From Linyphia triangularis (Eukaryota; Arthropoda; Arachnida; Araneae; Linyphiidae), in contig OZ021730.1 in the NCBI GenBank assembly GCA_963978545.1, forward strand, positions 62,001-126,000: a stretch of DNA of 64,000 bases, given 5' to 3'. The notes under the pieces are model-generated. The model made no database searches. It was not told the DNA's origin and was given only the letters and a program-made list of their open reading frames with translations. The translations under genes were made by a program, and so were the position numbers. Positions 42,539 to 54,744 of this stretch are shown piece after piece (position 1 is the first letter of the stretch; each line of letters starts with the position of its first letter).

Positions 42539-45500
42539 GAGGCCCATATATCGGCAAAGTTTCTTTATGACCACCTTGTATTTCAAATTTTGACAATGCA
42601 TTCCCAAAATAATGCATGCCACCAGTGGCGGCTCGTGGGTATTAAAAGTGAGGGGGCCCAAATAAATAATTACATTTCATTTGCGAAAAAACATGCAAAT
42701 ATCAAAATACATGAATTTCATGTAATTTTGTAAATGTTACTTAAACATATATGCAAGCAAAACTACAAGATTATTAAACATTTAATAAGTATACTGATAT
42801 CTAATAAAGTATAAATATTTCAATAAAAGGAATTATTATAGCAAAAATGACGTGACGTTTCGTTTGGGAATGGAAGATGCCAGAAAAGGTAAAATACATG
42901 CAATTGCACCTTTTGCTTTTGAAAATTAAAAATGAAGTGAAGAATTCATAGGGAAAAAAATAAAGTATAGGCTTCAAGTTATTCAATTAAACACAAAATT
43001 ACGGTATATCTATTTATAAATTGTTCAGTAAGAAATCCGATACTCATTTACTGTGGAAAATTCCCGTTTTGAAGCATAAGCCGCCTTGCACCTTTTTTTA
43101 TGCGGTTGGCAACCCCGTCCATGCGTTTAAGGGTTTAAATTTTTTTTATTATGGAGATTATATTAAGGATCTGCTGGTCATCCAGGAAGCCATCCAAGAG
43201 CTTTCTCAACGAACAATCGGTTAGTGATTAGGAACCGCCATAAGTACGATATTACCGGGACTCACTGTAAGATTAAAAAAAAGAGAGAGTTGAAGTTCAC
43301 CTTTTTCTCCCCTCCCCCCATTAAATATAACTAATTACCTAATCATACAATTAAAAGTACGTTATAAATAATATTTTTATTAAATTAAGAATAGAGAACA
43401 TATTAAAATGAATTCATGTCAATCGGACTAAGTGTAAAAGTTAAACAGCCTTGAAGATAAAAAAATTTTAATATAAGAAAAGTTATCAATATTTTCAACA
43501 GTATAAAACATTTTATACACAATACAGGTGGCCGGTTCAGATACCAACACTGCAGGAACGTAAAACTCTCTATTCATAAAGTACTTGATGATTTCCAAAG
43601 TTAAACAATGCTTTTTAATTTTGTTTGATATCATAATAATAAATTAAAATACTAATTACAAAAAAATAAGTGAAAGTATGAAAACCGATGTCACTCAATT
43701 TCTATTCTGTTTTTAAGAAAAATAAAACAAAGAGTTAAAGTTAGAAGATATAAACCTTGATTGAAAATTCTGTAGAAAACCATAGAGGAAAAATTTTCAT
43801 TAAATATTACATGAATCATAAAAAAAAAAAAAAAAAAAAATTGCTTAAAACAACAATTTCACCTTTTGTAACTTTAGAGTAAATACTGAAATAAATAATT
43901 TTATAATATTTTAAAATAATTTAAATAAATTATTTTAAAAACATCGGAATTGCATCTAATATTTCAGTCAATAGTATTTCATGAATCAATTCATGCCAAA
44001 TTATTTTGGCTTAACATTTAACAGTAGAATTAACACATTCTAAGTTAATGGAAAATGCCATCGACTTAGAATGTGCAATATTTATAAATTTTCAACCAGT
44101 CAAAGGTATTGTTATGTTGACCAGTTCAAGAGTTTTAAATTAAATTCATAAAAAAATGAATAATAACTTGATTTGAAGATGACGAATTACTTAAAAAATG
44201 CATTGCATATGCGTCTCAAGTTTGAGTTGTCTACATACTTTGAAACCAACCTGCAAAGCATCCGATGGGACTCGATTCGATGACGTTTCACATGTTAATT
44301 GAATATATTGCCTCTGGTCAATGAGTTTGGGCATAGAGATACTTAAAAATAAGTGTTTGACCATGATTCTTGATATTTTGAAAAGAAGTTAAGCAAATAT
44401 GGAACTCGCTTCAAAGTTTTAATTTCTTTATTTAATACAGGATTTATTTTGAGAATTGTATTCTACCTGCATTAAGAATAAACATCGTTTCTTCAAGTTT
44501 AAGAATGCACAAATTTTATTTGACAATTTCAAATTGCTTGTATGATTTTTCTTTTTGAAGGGTGCAGCAAGGCCTATTCTAAGCCGAATTTACAACTGCC
44601 CAAACGTCCCCCTCCCCCCCTTTGCCCAACTCCTCTTTAAAAATCTATGATATGATAAAGTCGAACAGTGACACAATTAGGAGGTGGGGGGGGGGGGAAT
44701 TTGGATGATGGTATTTTGGCTATTTTGATTTTAGTAATAATGTTGTTCACAATGTTGTAACGTTGTTTACCCTTCATGCATTCACCAAGAACAAAATACC
44801 TGTCATCAGTAAAAGCTTATCTCGTAATGAAAATGTAATAAATCCATAAAAAGTGTCTAAGATTCCTTCCTATCTGACAAAGTGTTTTATTTGTTAAAAA
44901 ATATAAATGTATATTAAATGAATTACCATTAATGAGTAAGTAGGTAGGTACTTTGAGTCGTCTAAGATATTTTTTCAGGCAAAAAATAGAAGAGCTAAGG
45001 AAATAAAGGGAATAGGATTTGTATTAAAAAGTAATTTTTGAAATATTACTTCTAAAAGTTCTTCTTCTTTTTTTTTTTTTTTTAAATCAAATCTCCTGAT
45101 TCAGCCGAAATACCTGTCGGTTACTATTTTAGAAAGCCAGGGTTAGTGTATGAGAAATTAGCCATATGCATATTACATTCGGGTTAAGGGCATTCAAGTA
45201 TTGTGAAGACTTAAATGTAAAAAAAATCCCCAAATCATCTTCATCAATTCACACTTAGATTCTTTGAGGTCCAATTTGATAGCTTAGGTTTAAAAGTCCC
45301 ATGTGTGATTTCATTAAAATTTGCACAAAAGGTTTATTCCTGTCAGCCTGTCACCTCTCCTTTCTCAGAAATCGTAAGTTCTCATGGTCCAATATTTGAT
45401 GTCCAAGTTTAGAGATTTATATTCCACAATTAATAGAGGTAAAAGTTTTACTCATCAAGAATTTAAATTTAGCTTTATTTTTCAAAATAGCTTGGAAGAT

Positions 45501-45811
45501 ATTTACACTTATTTGAAGCATTTAAATGCAATTTTTTTTCTTTGTTTAGGGAACTCAAAATATCCATTTTGAAAACTTGTAACTCTACTAAAATAGATAC
45601 GCTAAAATATTATAGATTCGGTATTTTGTACGTTTAATTACCTATTAATTGCACAATAACGGTTAATCCGGATGGGATCTACTGATTCTTAACGTGGAGT
45701 CCGAACCGCTGCGAACATTCATCACTAACCCATACTACGAAGTCGATGCCTTTTGGCATGTGATACCGAAGTGTTAACCCCACAGCGATTATGTGATCCT
45801 CTCGAATTATA
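42539..45811. other. Non-coding stretch with transposon-end fragments
   Basis: CAGTGGCGGCTCGTGGGTAT (42612) looks like a hAT-type terminus without a partner found here. AGCAAGGCCTATTCTAAGCC (44568) resembles AGCAGGGCCTATTCTAACGG at 53972. 45652-45785 shares a diverged direct repeat with 49380-49505 (TCTTAACGTGGAGTCCGAA versus TCTTAACGTAGATTCCGAA). An A19 run is at about 43820. No gene is supported. Confidence 0.4.
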
Positions 45812-46063
45812 AAATCCCCAAAAAAACACTTTTGAAAAGTAGAAAAACCACCAACCTCAAAAACAAAAATTTCTTGCCATACAAAAATCATAAATATGAT
45901 GAAAATCTTCAGCTACAAACAGAGTGATATCAAAAATGGCCAACCTCTGATTACAGATCTCGGTTGTGACTCACCTAAGAATATATGCTTACTTAGTTTA
46001 TTTTTAAATTTTAATTTCCGTTCCCATAAAAATTTACGCTGCTTGAAGTTGGCACCCGTCATA
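45812..46063. repeat. Left arm of a widely spaced inverted repeat
   Basis: CCCCAAAAAAACACTTTTGA, ACCACCAACCTCAAAAACAA, ATCTTCAGCTACAAACAGAG, GGCCAACCTCTGATTACAGA and TAAAAATTTACGCTG... recur reverse complemented at 48330-48583 with few differences. The spacer is about 2.27 kb. Confidence 0.9.
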
Positions 46064-46415
46064 GGAATATTAACAATGCTTGTATTTAAACTAATTTATG
46101 ACTGTTTGCACGACTATTTGAGGAGATATGATTTCATTAGGATGGGTAGGAAATGCAAAGTAGTGTAAATCTTCGTGTTCATGTAGATGTAATTTTCAAA
46201 ATAGTATAGAGAAACTGTGCTCAAACGCTCGCATTTGAATCCATATTAAGAATTTTTTAAGTAGGAAACTGAAGTGTTTGTGATAAGCTTTTGTTTGGTT
46301 GATAAATGCATTTTGGAAAGTTTTTATTGTGTGGGGTTTTTTGGCAGGGGCGGCCTGGGTCACCTTTGAGGGCGGTGGACCAACCTTCGAAAGGGCTCCT
46401 TATCCCTTCTCACAC

Positions 46416-46605
46416 CAAGCTCGTAGCCAGGTTTTCTTTTCAGGCATAGGGGAGGGTTAAGGTCGAAGATTTGATAAAATACACATAAGAAGTTACACAA
46501 AAAAAAGAAGAGGAAGTGGTAAAATAAGATTTCACACAATTTCGAGGGGGGGGGGAGAGGGAGGGTTGTCCCAGGGATTCCCCCCCCCCCCCGTCTACGG
46601 CCCTG
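46416..46605. mobile_element. hAT-type MITE with exact 8-bp TSD
   Basis: TCTCACAC flanks both sides exactly (46408-46415 and 46606-46613). The ends CAAGCTCGTAGCCAGG and, reverse complemented, CAGGGCCGTAGAC are versions of a CAGGGCCGTA terminus. The interior contains G- and C-runs. Confidence 0.75.
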
Positions 46606-46959
46606 TCTCACACCAATGAATAAACTCACTCATTTTGCATGAGCCACTGCGGCATCACGGTTAATTAGTACTAAGCGTGAGGACGCAATGTGGCACATCC
46701 CCAGACGTATAGAAATGAACAGAATAGAGTGAAAGCAGTTGTTTTTTGTATAAAATTCCGAGTTAGGATACAAATCACAAATTGAACATAATGATGGCAG
46801 AGAAAGATACCAAAAAACGATTAAATGTTCCCCATTAGAACTAACCCTCCAGAACTAAGCTTTTTTAAAAAGAAAGAAGCTGCCTCATTTCAGAACTGTT
46901 TTTGCACAACCTTTTTATGATAACTTCACAATCGACTAAATTAGACTCCTGGTTAGACG

Positions 46960-47247
46960 CGTGACCTTTCTTGCGGTTAGTCGAGTGGGGGACAAATGTC
47001 CCCCAAATTCAAATTTTCGTCCATACCATTAAATTCGTGACCAAATATCAAAGTAAGTGGGTATTTTAATTAAAAACACAACATTATTGAACAGAATAAA
47101 GTAAGAATTCAAAAATATTTTTGAAGTAACTTGAAAAGAAAACTGCGTTGATCATGGGCTGCGGCTGCCCTACAATCAATTGATCAATAGATTGATCAAT
47201 TGATTGTAGGGGACATTTGTCGACCGCGCAAACTAACAAAGGGTTAA
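46960..47247. mobile_element. Possible small inverted-repeat element
   Basis: GGTTAGTCGAGTGGGGGACA then AATGTCCCC on the left mirrors GTTAGTTTGCGCGGTCGACA then AATGTCCCC (reverse complement) on the right. The perfect hairpin 47168-47211 lies near the right end. Borders are approximate. Confidence 0.4.
47168..47211. repeat. Perfect 44-bp hairpin (21-bp arms, 2-nt loop)
   Basis: CCCTACAATCAATTGATCAA continues one more T, then AG, then the exact reverse complement. No mismatches in 21 pairs. No poly-T or gene end is adjacent, so a terminator role is not indicated. Confidence 0.95.
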
Positions 47248-47954
47248 AACACGATGTATTATAATTGACAATTTTCGCAGATTTTTAATGATCATTTAAC
47301 TTTTTACGTAGAATATGTTTATCGTTACGAAATGAAAGAGCTTTATGAACAGTTGATGATATCTTAAAATAGTGTGTACCGCAGACTTTAATTAATAACT
47401 CCAAAAAGAAAAATATAGCAAAAGGTTATAACTGGTTTTGATACTGATAAAGAAATTAATGTATTAGAAAAAAAAAGAAAGAAAGAAAAAAATTCACAGA
47501 GCGAGGTGAGCGGTTGTCATTTTCAGTGACTTTGACCTCCCCGAAATGATATAACTATAAGATTAAATATCAATCTTATTATTTTTTATAATAACTGAAA
47601 TTGATTGAGGAATTTTTTTTTATCTTTGTCTTATAAAACTGAGAAAATTAGAATTTCTTAACTGTCTCATGAATTCGTCGGAAAATATATGAAATACGTT
47701 TACGGTTAAAAATTTAAATGTTCTTAAATGTTTTCCCCTGTATGCAAATGTATTTTTCAGTAATTTCAATAGTAACATAAAAAATTCCTTTAATTGCTTT
47801 TGTGAATAGTTTATAATATTCATGTTAACTAAAGTGTGATTAAGTTTGCTTAGTGAGCTGTCAAGTTTATAAAAGAAGAGCTAAGAGGTTAAAAATTATT
47901 TAAAACACTTTGTTAACAAAATTACTTATGTAACATTCAAGTGCAAAGGTAAAA

Positions 47955-48128
47955 AATGGTTTTACTGCCGATAGGTTTGCGAGTTTCCACGGCGGGACGA
48001 TTGCGTCGTCCGTGGCAATCCCACGCGGGGGGGTGTTGCTTAAGGGCCTATCTAACTCCTCTCCCAGCTCACACACATAGTTGTGGTTTCATGAAAACCG
48101 TGCTTGTGTAGTTTAAAATAAATAAATC
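47955..48128 (+). other. Possible 3' end of a non-LTR retroposon
   Basis: A GC-richer block (CGGGACGATTGCGTCGTCCG, CACGCGGGGGGGTGTTGC) ends in AAAATAAATAAATC, a tail type common for LINE or SINE 3' ends. No coding sequence is attached and no TSD was found. Confidence 0.3.
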
Positions 48129-48329
48129 GTATAAGTTATTCTATCTCCAAAGATACAGATTAACTCACTTTAAAATCAAAAACTTAATTATTTAAATTTA
48201 AAATTTCTATTTATTTGAAATTTTTTCCCTTGTTCTTGGAGGGCGGCGTGCCAAGGTTTTGGAGAGGGCGCACCGGGATATGTCCCGGTATCCCGGTGGG
48301 CCAGGCCGAGCCTGGTTTTTGGTTAGTGA

Positions 48330-48583
48330 TTAAGACGGGTGCCAACCTAAAACAGCGTAAATTTTTATGGGAGTGGAACTTAAATTTTAAAAATAAACTA
48401 AGTAAGCATACATTCTTAAGTGAGTCACAACCGAGATCTGTAATCAGAGGTTGGCCATTTTTGATATTACTCTGTTTGTAGCTGAAGATTTTAATCATAT
48501 TTATGATTTTTGTATGGCACGAAATTTTTTGTTTTTGAGGTTGGTGGTTTTTCTACTTTTCAAAAGTGTTTTTTTGGGGATAT
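48330..48583. repeat. Right arm of the widely spaced inverted repeat
   Basis: This is the reverse-complement partner of 45812-46063; the match ends at both sides where GACGGGTGCCAACC and the TTTTTTTGGGG(A/G)T blocks stop. Confidence 0.9.
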
Positions 48584-48754
48584 CAGAACTTTTTTTTAAA
48601 CATTGGCAACTTCTATTTTTCGAATTTGTCCCTTTCATCGTTTTTCTCTTTATCCGCGACGCCTTTTCCATTCTACGCCAGGTCACTTACCAGAGTTTCA
48701 TCATTATCCCTAGCCATACGTATGTCCTGCAATTTCTTCATTCTACATGGCGAA

Positions 48755-49212
48755 TTCAATGATATCCAACATGATATAGTTATCTTGAAATTGGACTCTC
48801 CATGGTGCCACTAACAGTCATAATTTTTCAAGACAAGTCCAACGACATCCAACATGATATATTTATCTTGAAAATTGACAAATCAGATGTGATAACACCT
48901 ATGGTATACTTGGTATCTCAAACATTCATAATTCTTCAAGACAAGCCTAACGATATCAAACATGCCATATTTATCTTAAACATTTACAAACTAGAAGTGG
49001 TATCACCTATGGTACACCTGGTAACTTAAACATTCATAATTCTTCAAGACAAGTCCAAAGACATCCAACATGACATATTTATCTTCAAAATTGATAAACC
49101 AGACGTAGTACCACCTATGGTACACCTGGTACCATGAATATTCATAATTCTTCAAGTTGAGTTCAATGATATCTTAAATGCCATAATCTTCTGGAAAATT
49201 GACTAACCGGTT
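48755..49212 (+). repeat. Tandem array, about 107-bp units, four to five copies
   Basis: CATAATTCTTCAAGACAAGT, CATCCAACATGATATATTTA and ACCTATGGTACACCTGGTA recur. CATAATT starts lie near 48820, 48928, 49034 and 49141. The first unit is diverged. The frames open across it are repeat by-products. Confidence 0.9.
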
Positions 49213-52200
49213 GAATGGGGACGGCAGTAACCATCAAAATCGGCCACAAACGAGTATTAAAAACTTGTGTATGCAACTCAACCCCCAAAATTTAATGGAA
49301 TATATTACCATCGACAAAGAGCATGTCTGCCAAGTTTCAGCTCGATTCGTTAGATTGTACGCACAACGACCTATTTTTGGTCATAATAACGACTAATCAG
49401 TCCGGGACCTATATCTTAACGTAGATTCCGAATCACGATGAACATCCCTAACCCAGGAATCAAATCCGGCACCTTTAACATACAAGGCCAGAGTGTTCAT
49501 CCCATTGAAAATTTATTTTAATAAATTGTTACAAATAAATATTACAAGTTTTTTAAAGTCTAATTATTGCAATAAAAATTATTTTGATTATACCAAGCAT
49601 TATTTTGGGTTCACATAATAATCCATTGATATTTGAAAAAATTAAAAATATTTTCTTAATAATAATTTTAAAATTCACTATGAAGTTATAATTTTGATGA
49701 TATACGATTCTACGATTTCATTTTAAAACGGAAATTAAACAAAATCAACACAATTTTTAAAAACGAATGACATTTTTGCAAATTCCATTAGCCAATCGCA
49801 ATGCGTGTTTCATTTAGTCCCGCTGTAATGAATTGACTGTGACGTCAGCTCGCATAACCTCCACAGTTATACTTTATATTCAGCCCATATAGTGTCTTGC
49901 AACAAAATATGATTATTTTTATTTTTCAACTGAGATTTCCCGAAATTAAAATGTTTTTGAAAGTTAACTCATTCTAAATTGACATACAGTTCAAATAACA
50001 CAAGCAATTTGAAGAACAAATATTTCTCTTTAATTCTGTCTCTTCAAAAATTAAATAATTTCAATTTTAAAGATGCTATTAGCCATATAATTATAGTCCG
50101 ATTCGTTCTGCCTATACTTTAACGTTACTTTCATTCTTACTTAAGCCTAACATGTCGGGCAAGCTAACTTCGAAATTATAGCAAACCTGTTTGGCAACTT
50201 TTGGCATATATATCTGAACCTCAATTACAAGCTGATCGCCTTTATCTGTCGCCAAATTATGAAATGAAAAAAAGTGGTTTTAAATTAATTAAAAATAGAA
50301 ATAATTATTTGGTGAAGTTCAAACCAGAGTAGGATTTTAAGTTGAAACATTCCGCATCCTATAATTCAATCCGTTTGAAGATCTATAGCTGAGTTTGGGC
50401 TGGATGTTTGTCTAAATTTTTACTTCAAAATCGGGCTAGAACTCGTTTTTTTATTTCGTTTTGGAAATTTCAATATTTTTTTTCTTCGTTGTTTTTTATC
50501 CTAGGTACTCAAATTTTTTTCTTTAAAAGATATCACCGAGGCAAATCTATGGTATTTTTTGTATAATTATGCGAAGTTCCGTAAGCATGCTAGAAAATAG
50601 TCAATTTCGGCTTTTTCGCTGGAAGTTGTGCAGAGAATAGATACTTACTGTCGTTTCTGCCTTTTTAAGGTTGGCGGCGAAACGACCGTTTCGTCTGATT
50701 AGATTTGTTAATTCAGCTGTGTTTTAAACTACAAAAACTTTCAACTTAAAAACTTAATAGAAAACGTCAATATCATTTGATAATTTTTCTTTGAATATAA
50801 CATCGATTTTTAATATGGTAATTCCATATTCTGCTATATATTTCATATTGATTTAAAAATGGACATATCTTTTCATTGCGACGTTGCAAGAATTATTCGT
50901 ACCAGTAGTGAACTTCAATTATTTTATTTTTGAGGCAAACATAATAAAAGATTACCATTCACTTCAACTAGCCACCTTTCCAGAAATTAAATTCCTCTCA
51001 TTTGCCAACTATTTATTGCCATTAGTCATTGCTGCTGAAAGCAAACACGAGTAGACCATTTCGTTCCTCACAACAACCTGTTGTCAGTGTCACCAACCCT
51101 TGAACCCTCTAAACTCAGTATAAACAAAACAAAAAAAGTCCCCTCTCCCAACTGTCCCATCCACATTCCTGGGGGTGAGTATTTTGTTGACCGGAAGTAG
51201 TGAGGGAGATAAGATTTTTGAGAAAGTTGGAAGCAATAGAAGGGGGGGGGGGGGGGGCTTTGGGGTTTTTCTCGCGAATGTGGCCGAGGTCGTGTATACC
51301 GAGTGGACCGAATTTTTTTCGACCGAACGGAGCTCGCCAGAATTTACTCGTTAGAAAAACGCTCATCAGAACAGGTTTTCATCAGAATGAATTTGGGCAT
51401 ACATAAAATGGTTAAAATGTTATTTCATTAGAATAGTTTGGACAGAATTAAAGTCACCAGAAGTTTTTTGGTCAGAAGTCTTTTCATTAGAAACTATTCG
51501 TTAGAATCTTACAAATTTGGCGAAACTTAAAGCTCAGAGGAGGTTTGGCGGTAAAAGTGGTTAGTGGGGGTTTAGTCGTGACCTTCAAGGACTTCTCAGA
51601 GGTCAGGGTTTAGTCAGCAGAGTGTTTTATTTCGGTAGTGTTATTTTACATACAGATTTTCAATTCGCCTTACTTTTCCTTTCGCACAGTCACGTTATTT
51701 TATTCTTGAATACTAACACATTTTTGTACGCATTCATGTTTTTCGGCATGCGTCAAGTTCGTATTCATTCCGGAAATACCATTTTAAATACAATTATCGT
51801 TTTATATTTTGCTTTTATTTGTGTTCCATGTTATCATTTTGTGCGTAAAATACTGGAAATATAATGATGCAAAAATAAAGTCATTCTTGATCTCTTTTGC
51901 AAGTGTAATAGTATAATCGTTTCGATTAGAATTCAAATGAAGATACCATTATATTTAATATATTTAACATAAAACATTACAACATTACGAAAATTTTTGC
52001 ATGACTTTAAATCCATAATTATGCCTTGGATATTATTTATATATTGTATCTTACAAAGCAAACGTTATTTGATTATAAATATAATGAAACACTGTATATT
52101 ATAAGGAGTAGTAAACAAAATTTACAAACATTTACCAATTTGATGTATGTTTCAAATAATTATAAATTTTATTTACTATTTTTACTTGAAATTAATGGTA

Positions 52201-53034
52201 ATTTGTACCATTATAACTTTAGTTATTAAATACAAATGAAAAATATTATTTTATTAAAAGTGTTTGAAGTTTTTAATATTTTAAAATCTTTCTAATGCAA
52301 CCATTGGATATAAAATTAAAAAAAAAAGCATACCAACATTTTATGGTATCGAGTATGTTATGTAGTACCAAACTTTTGAAACTTTTTTGATCTTTTACTA
52401 GCTTATTATTTTTGAAATTACACTTTCCAACACTTTTTTTTTCGTTGTGCATAGATAACAAATACTCCTCAGTATTTAAAACTATTAAATTATTTATCCA
52501 AAAATATAAATGTTTAAAACATTTTTAACGATTTAAAAATTTTTACTTTTTTATTTTTTATTTTTTTTAAATGCATATATATTTATATATAACGATTTCT
52601 AACCAAAGATGCATTAAAAAAAAAAAAAAAAAAGTGGCATAAATAGAAAACTTGAATGCATATATCTATTTACTATATATTTATATTGTTGGGGAAAAAA
52701 GTTGGATAAATAAAACGATTTTAAATATAAAACACAAATGTCTATAAATTAAGAATTAATAATAATTCAGTGTTGATCTAAAATAATTTTGTAGTTTAGC
52801 AGCATAGACACATGAAATTTACATCAAAGACACATCTGTATGTAACATATTGAAATGCAAAATGTACAGTGGGGGCATATGTAAAAGAATGGAGAACCAT
52901 TAGTGTGCAGTTATACAAATGAATTTACATTAAAAATCACGCAACTCATAGAGTTGACTTGGCTAGCCACTGACTTTTAGTGTGAGATATGATATCCTTT
53001 GTCAACAGTGTTTACGTGGCAATGTATTCTCATA
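49213..53034. other. Non-coding stretch
   Basis: No gene supported. A CCAAT-like GCCAATCGC (49790) and a CRE octamer TGACGTCA (49840-49847) lie in a short GC-richer patch. 51330-51510 repeats a CATTAGAA / CATCAGAA motif roughly every 20 bp. G-run at about 51241-51257 and A-run at about 52617. Confidence 0.35.
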
Positions 53035-53394
53035 CTTAACATGAATTTCTTGATGATTTCTAGTGACTAAATTGCTCACCCCACTTTTTAAATTGTTTGC
53101 AAGTGATGGAAAGTTCCCAATACATTAAATCTTTACACAATGCTTAATGTAGAAAAAAGCGGCCCACGCATGTTTCATGAAGTTTGGATTAGAGGAGTAA
53201 TCTAGCTTAGTTATAGAGGCGATATTCATATTTTTAATCGTTTATCCAAAGCAAAAGTGGGATAAAATTTGCCATAAGTGTTAATAAACACGATTTAGAA
53301 ATTGATGTTTCACAATCAAAGACTTGTCTAGATCAAGTTAACTTAGTTATAGTGAAAAGGAGGATTTAATTATCTTTTATGATCTTGGAGAGCT
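53035..53394. repeat. Left arm of a long palindrome
   Basis: CTTAACATGAATTTCTTGAT, TGCAAGTGATGGAAAGTTCC, ATCGTTTATCCAAAGCAAAA and AATAAACACGATTTAGAAA recur, reverse complemented and in mirrored order, at 53619-53973. Arms are about 355-360 bp with a loop of about 224 bp. Confidence 0.9.
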
Positions 53395-53618
53395 TTTTAA
53401 ACAAATACAAAGTATTGAACATAAAGACAAAAACTCGTTTTCATCAAATCTTTTTTCCTGAATTGGAATTTACCTTGAAATATCATGTTCTCACCTTTCT
53501 ACAGATCCTCTGAAGTCCAATATTATTTCATGAGACTGAAAAAATAAGTTTCAGTACACAGTATCTGATGTTAAAAAGATTTGGTCTTTAGGTGCAATAA
53601 AGTTAAATTAGTTCAATA

Positions 53619-53973
53619 AGCTCCTCAAGAGAGCAAAAAATAATTAATTCGACTTTTTTACTTTAATTACGTTAACTTAATCTCTACAAGTCTTTAATGG
53701 TGAAATAACGGTTTCTAAATCGTGTTTATTGATACTTATGGCAAATTTTATCCCGCTTTTGCTTTGGATAAACGATTAAAAAATATGAATATCGCCCCTA
53801 TAAGTAAGCCAGATCACTCCTCTAATCCAAATGTCATCAAACGTGTGGAATGCTTCTAGATAATACATTGTGTAAAGATTGAATGCATTGGGAACTTTAC
53901 ATCACTTGCAAATAGTTCAAAATGTGGGACGAACAATTTATCCACTAGAATTCATCAAGAAACTCACGTTAAG
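53619..53973. repeat. Right arm of the long palindrome
   Basis: Partner of 53035-53394. It ends directly at CAGGGCCTATTCTAACGG (53974), itself a transposon-like terminus followed by four GGGCAGTCGT repeats. Confidence 0.9.
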
Positions 53974-54249
53974 CAGGGCCTATTCTAACGGGCAGTCGTG
54001 GCCTATTTGGGCAGTCGTAAATCAGAAATTGGGCAGTCGTAAAAAACAGAAAACAAGGAAATTAAAAATATTGCATTTAATTTTTTAATAATCTACTTGA
54101 ATTTGCTTATAGTAACATCTAAAATGACTTTTTTATTTGTTTATACAACTCTTCCTTCTCTGAAGTTTCAGCTTTGAATGTACCTATGTACCAGTCTTGA
54201 AACTTGGTTTTAGGAGTATCTTTTACTAGACATTTTGTATTCAGCCATA

Positions 54250-54254
54250 CCAAG
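54250..54254. repeat. Target-site duplication CCAAG of the LTR element (left)
   Basis: CCAAG here and at 59747-59751 flanks the LTRs exactly; a 5-bp duplication is usual for Ty3/gypsy integrases. Confidence 0.9.
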
Positions 54255-54484
54255 TGTAAGGAAGGCTGGCACGTAGGCTTGTCCTATGTGGAGCCTAACA
54301 TAGTAGGGACATATTGGCTTAACATCATAAAAGATTTCGTAGAATAAAACATAGTCCGTGTGACTAGTATAGAGCTTTTATTTTAGAAGTTCGTATCATT
54401 GCGGCCTCTCAGCGTAGAATGAGAGATTATAGTGGCTTACGTATTAAAGAGGACGACAGATGGCGCTCGCAGGCGTGCCTCACA
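54255..54484 (-). repeat. 3' LTR, 230 bp
   Basis: Read on the minus strand it begins TGTGAGGCACGCCTGCGAGC and ends CTTACA, with TG...CA borders. It contains AATAAAA-type poly(A) signal text (TCTAAAATAAAAGCTC) and a second one at GAATAAAACAT on the plus strand. It is nearly identical to 59518-59746. Confidence 0.95.
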
Positions 54485-54500
54485 TCTCCCCACTAAAAAG
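54485..54500 (-). promoter_or_regulatory. Polypurine tract (plus-strand primer)
   Basis: On the minus strand TTTTTAGTGGGGAGA directly precedes the 3' LTR, the position and composition of the plus-strand priming site of LTR retrotransposons. Confidence 0.8.
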
Positions 54501-54744
54501 ATTTGATTGCGTCTTTTTAAAGACCTGTCAAATTAATTTAAGTTCTAAATTGAAAAAAAAGTAAAATTTTAAACATTTGAATGACTAGTTTACAGTTATC
54601 ATGTAATTAAACTAAGAAAGTAAATTTAACTCTTAAAAATATAAACAAGTAGGAAATGAAAAATATGTAAATAAACACAATATCATAAATCTGCACTCAA
54701 TATTCTAACCATAGGTAACACTTCATGAGAAAGAAAAAAAGAGT

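Noticed and set aside
47168..47211. Rho-independent terminator
   Set aside because: Perfect hairpin but no following T-run, no upstream gene, and a eukaryotic context.
48215..48814. Several overlapping frames of 80-100 codons on both strands
   Set aside because: They coincide with the inverted-repeat arm and the 107-bp array, overlap each other in opposing directions and lack recognisable motifs.
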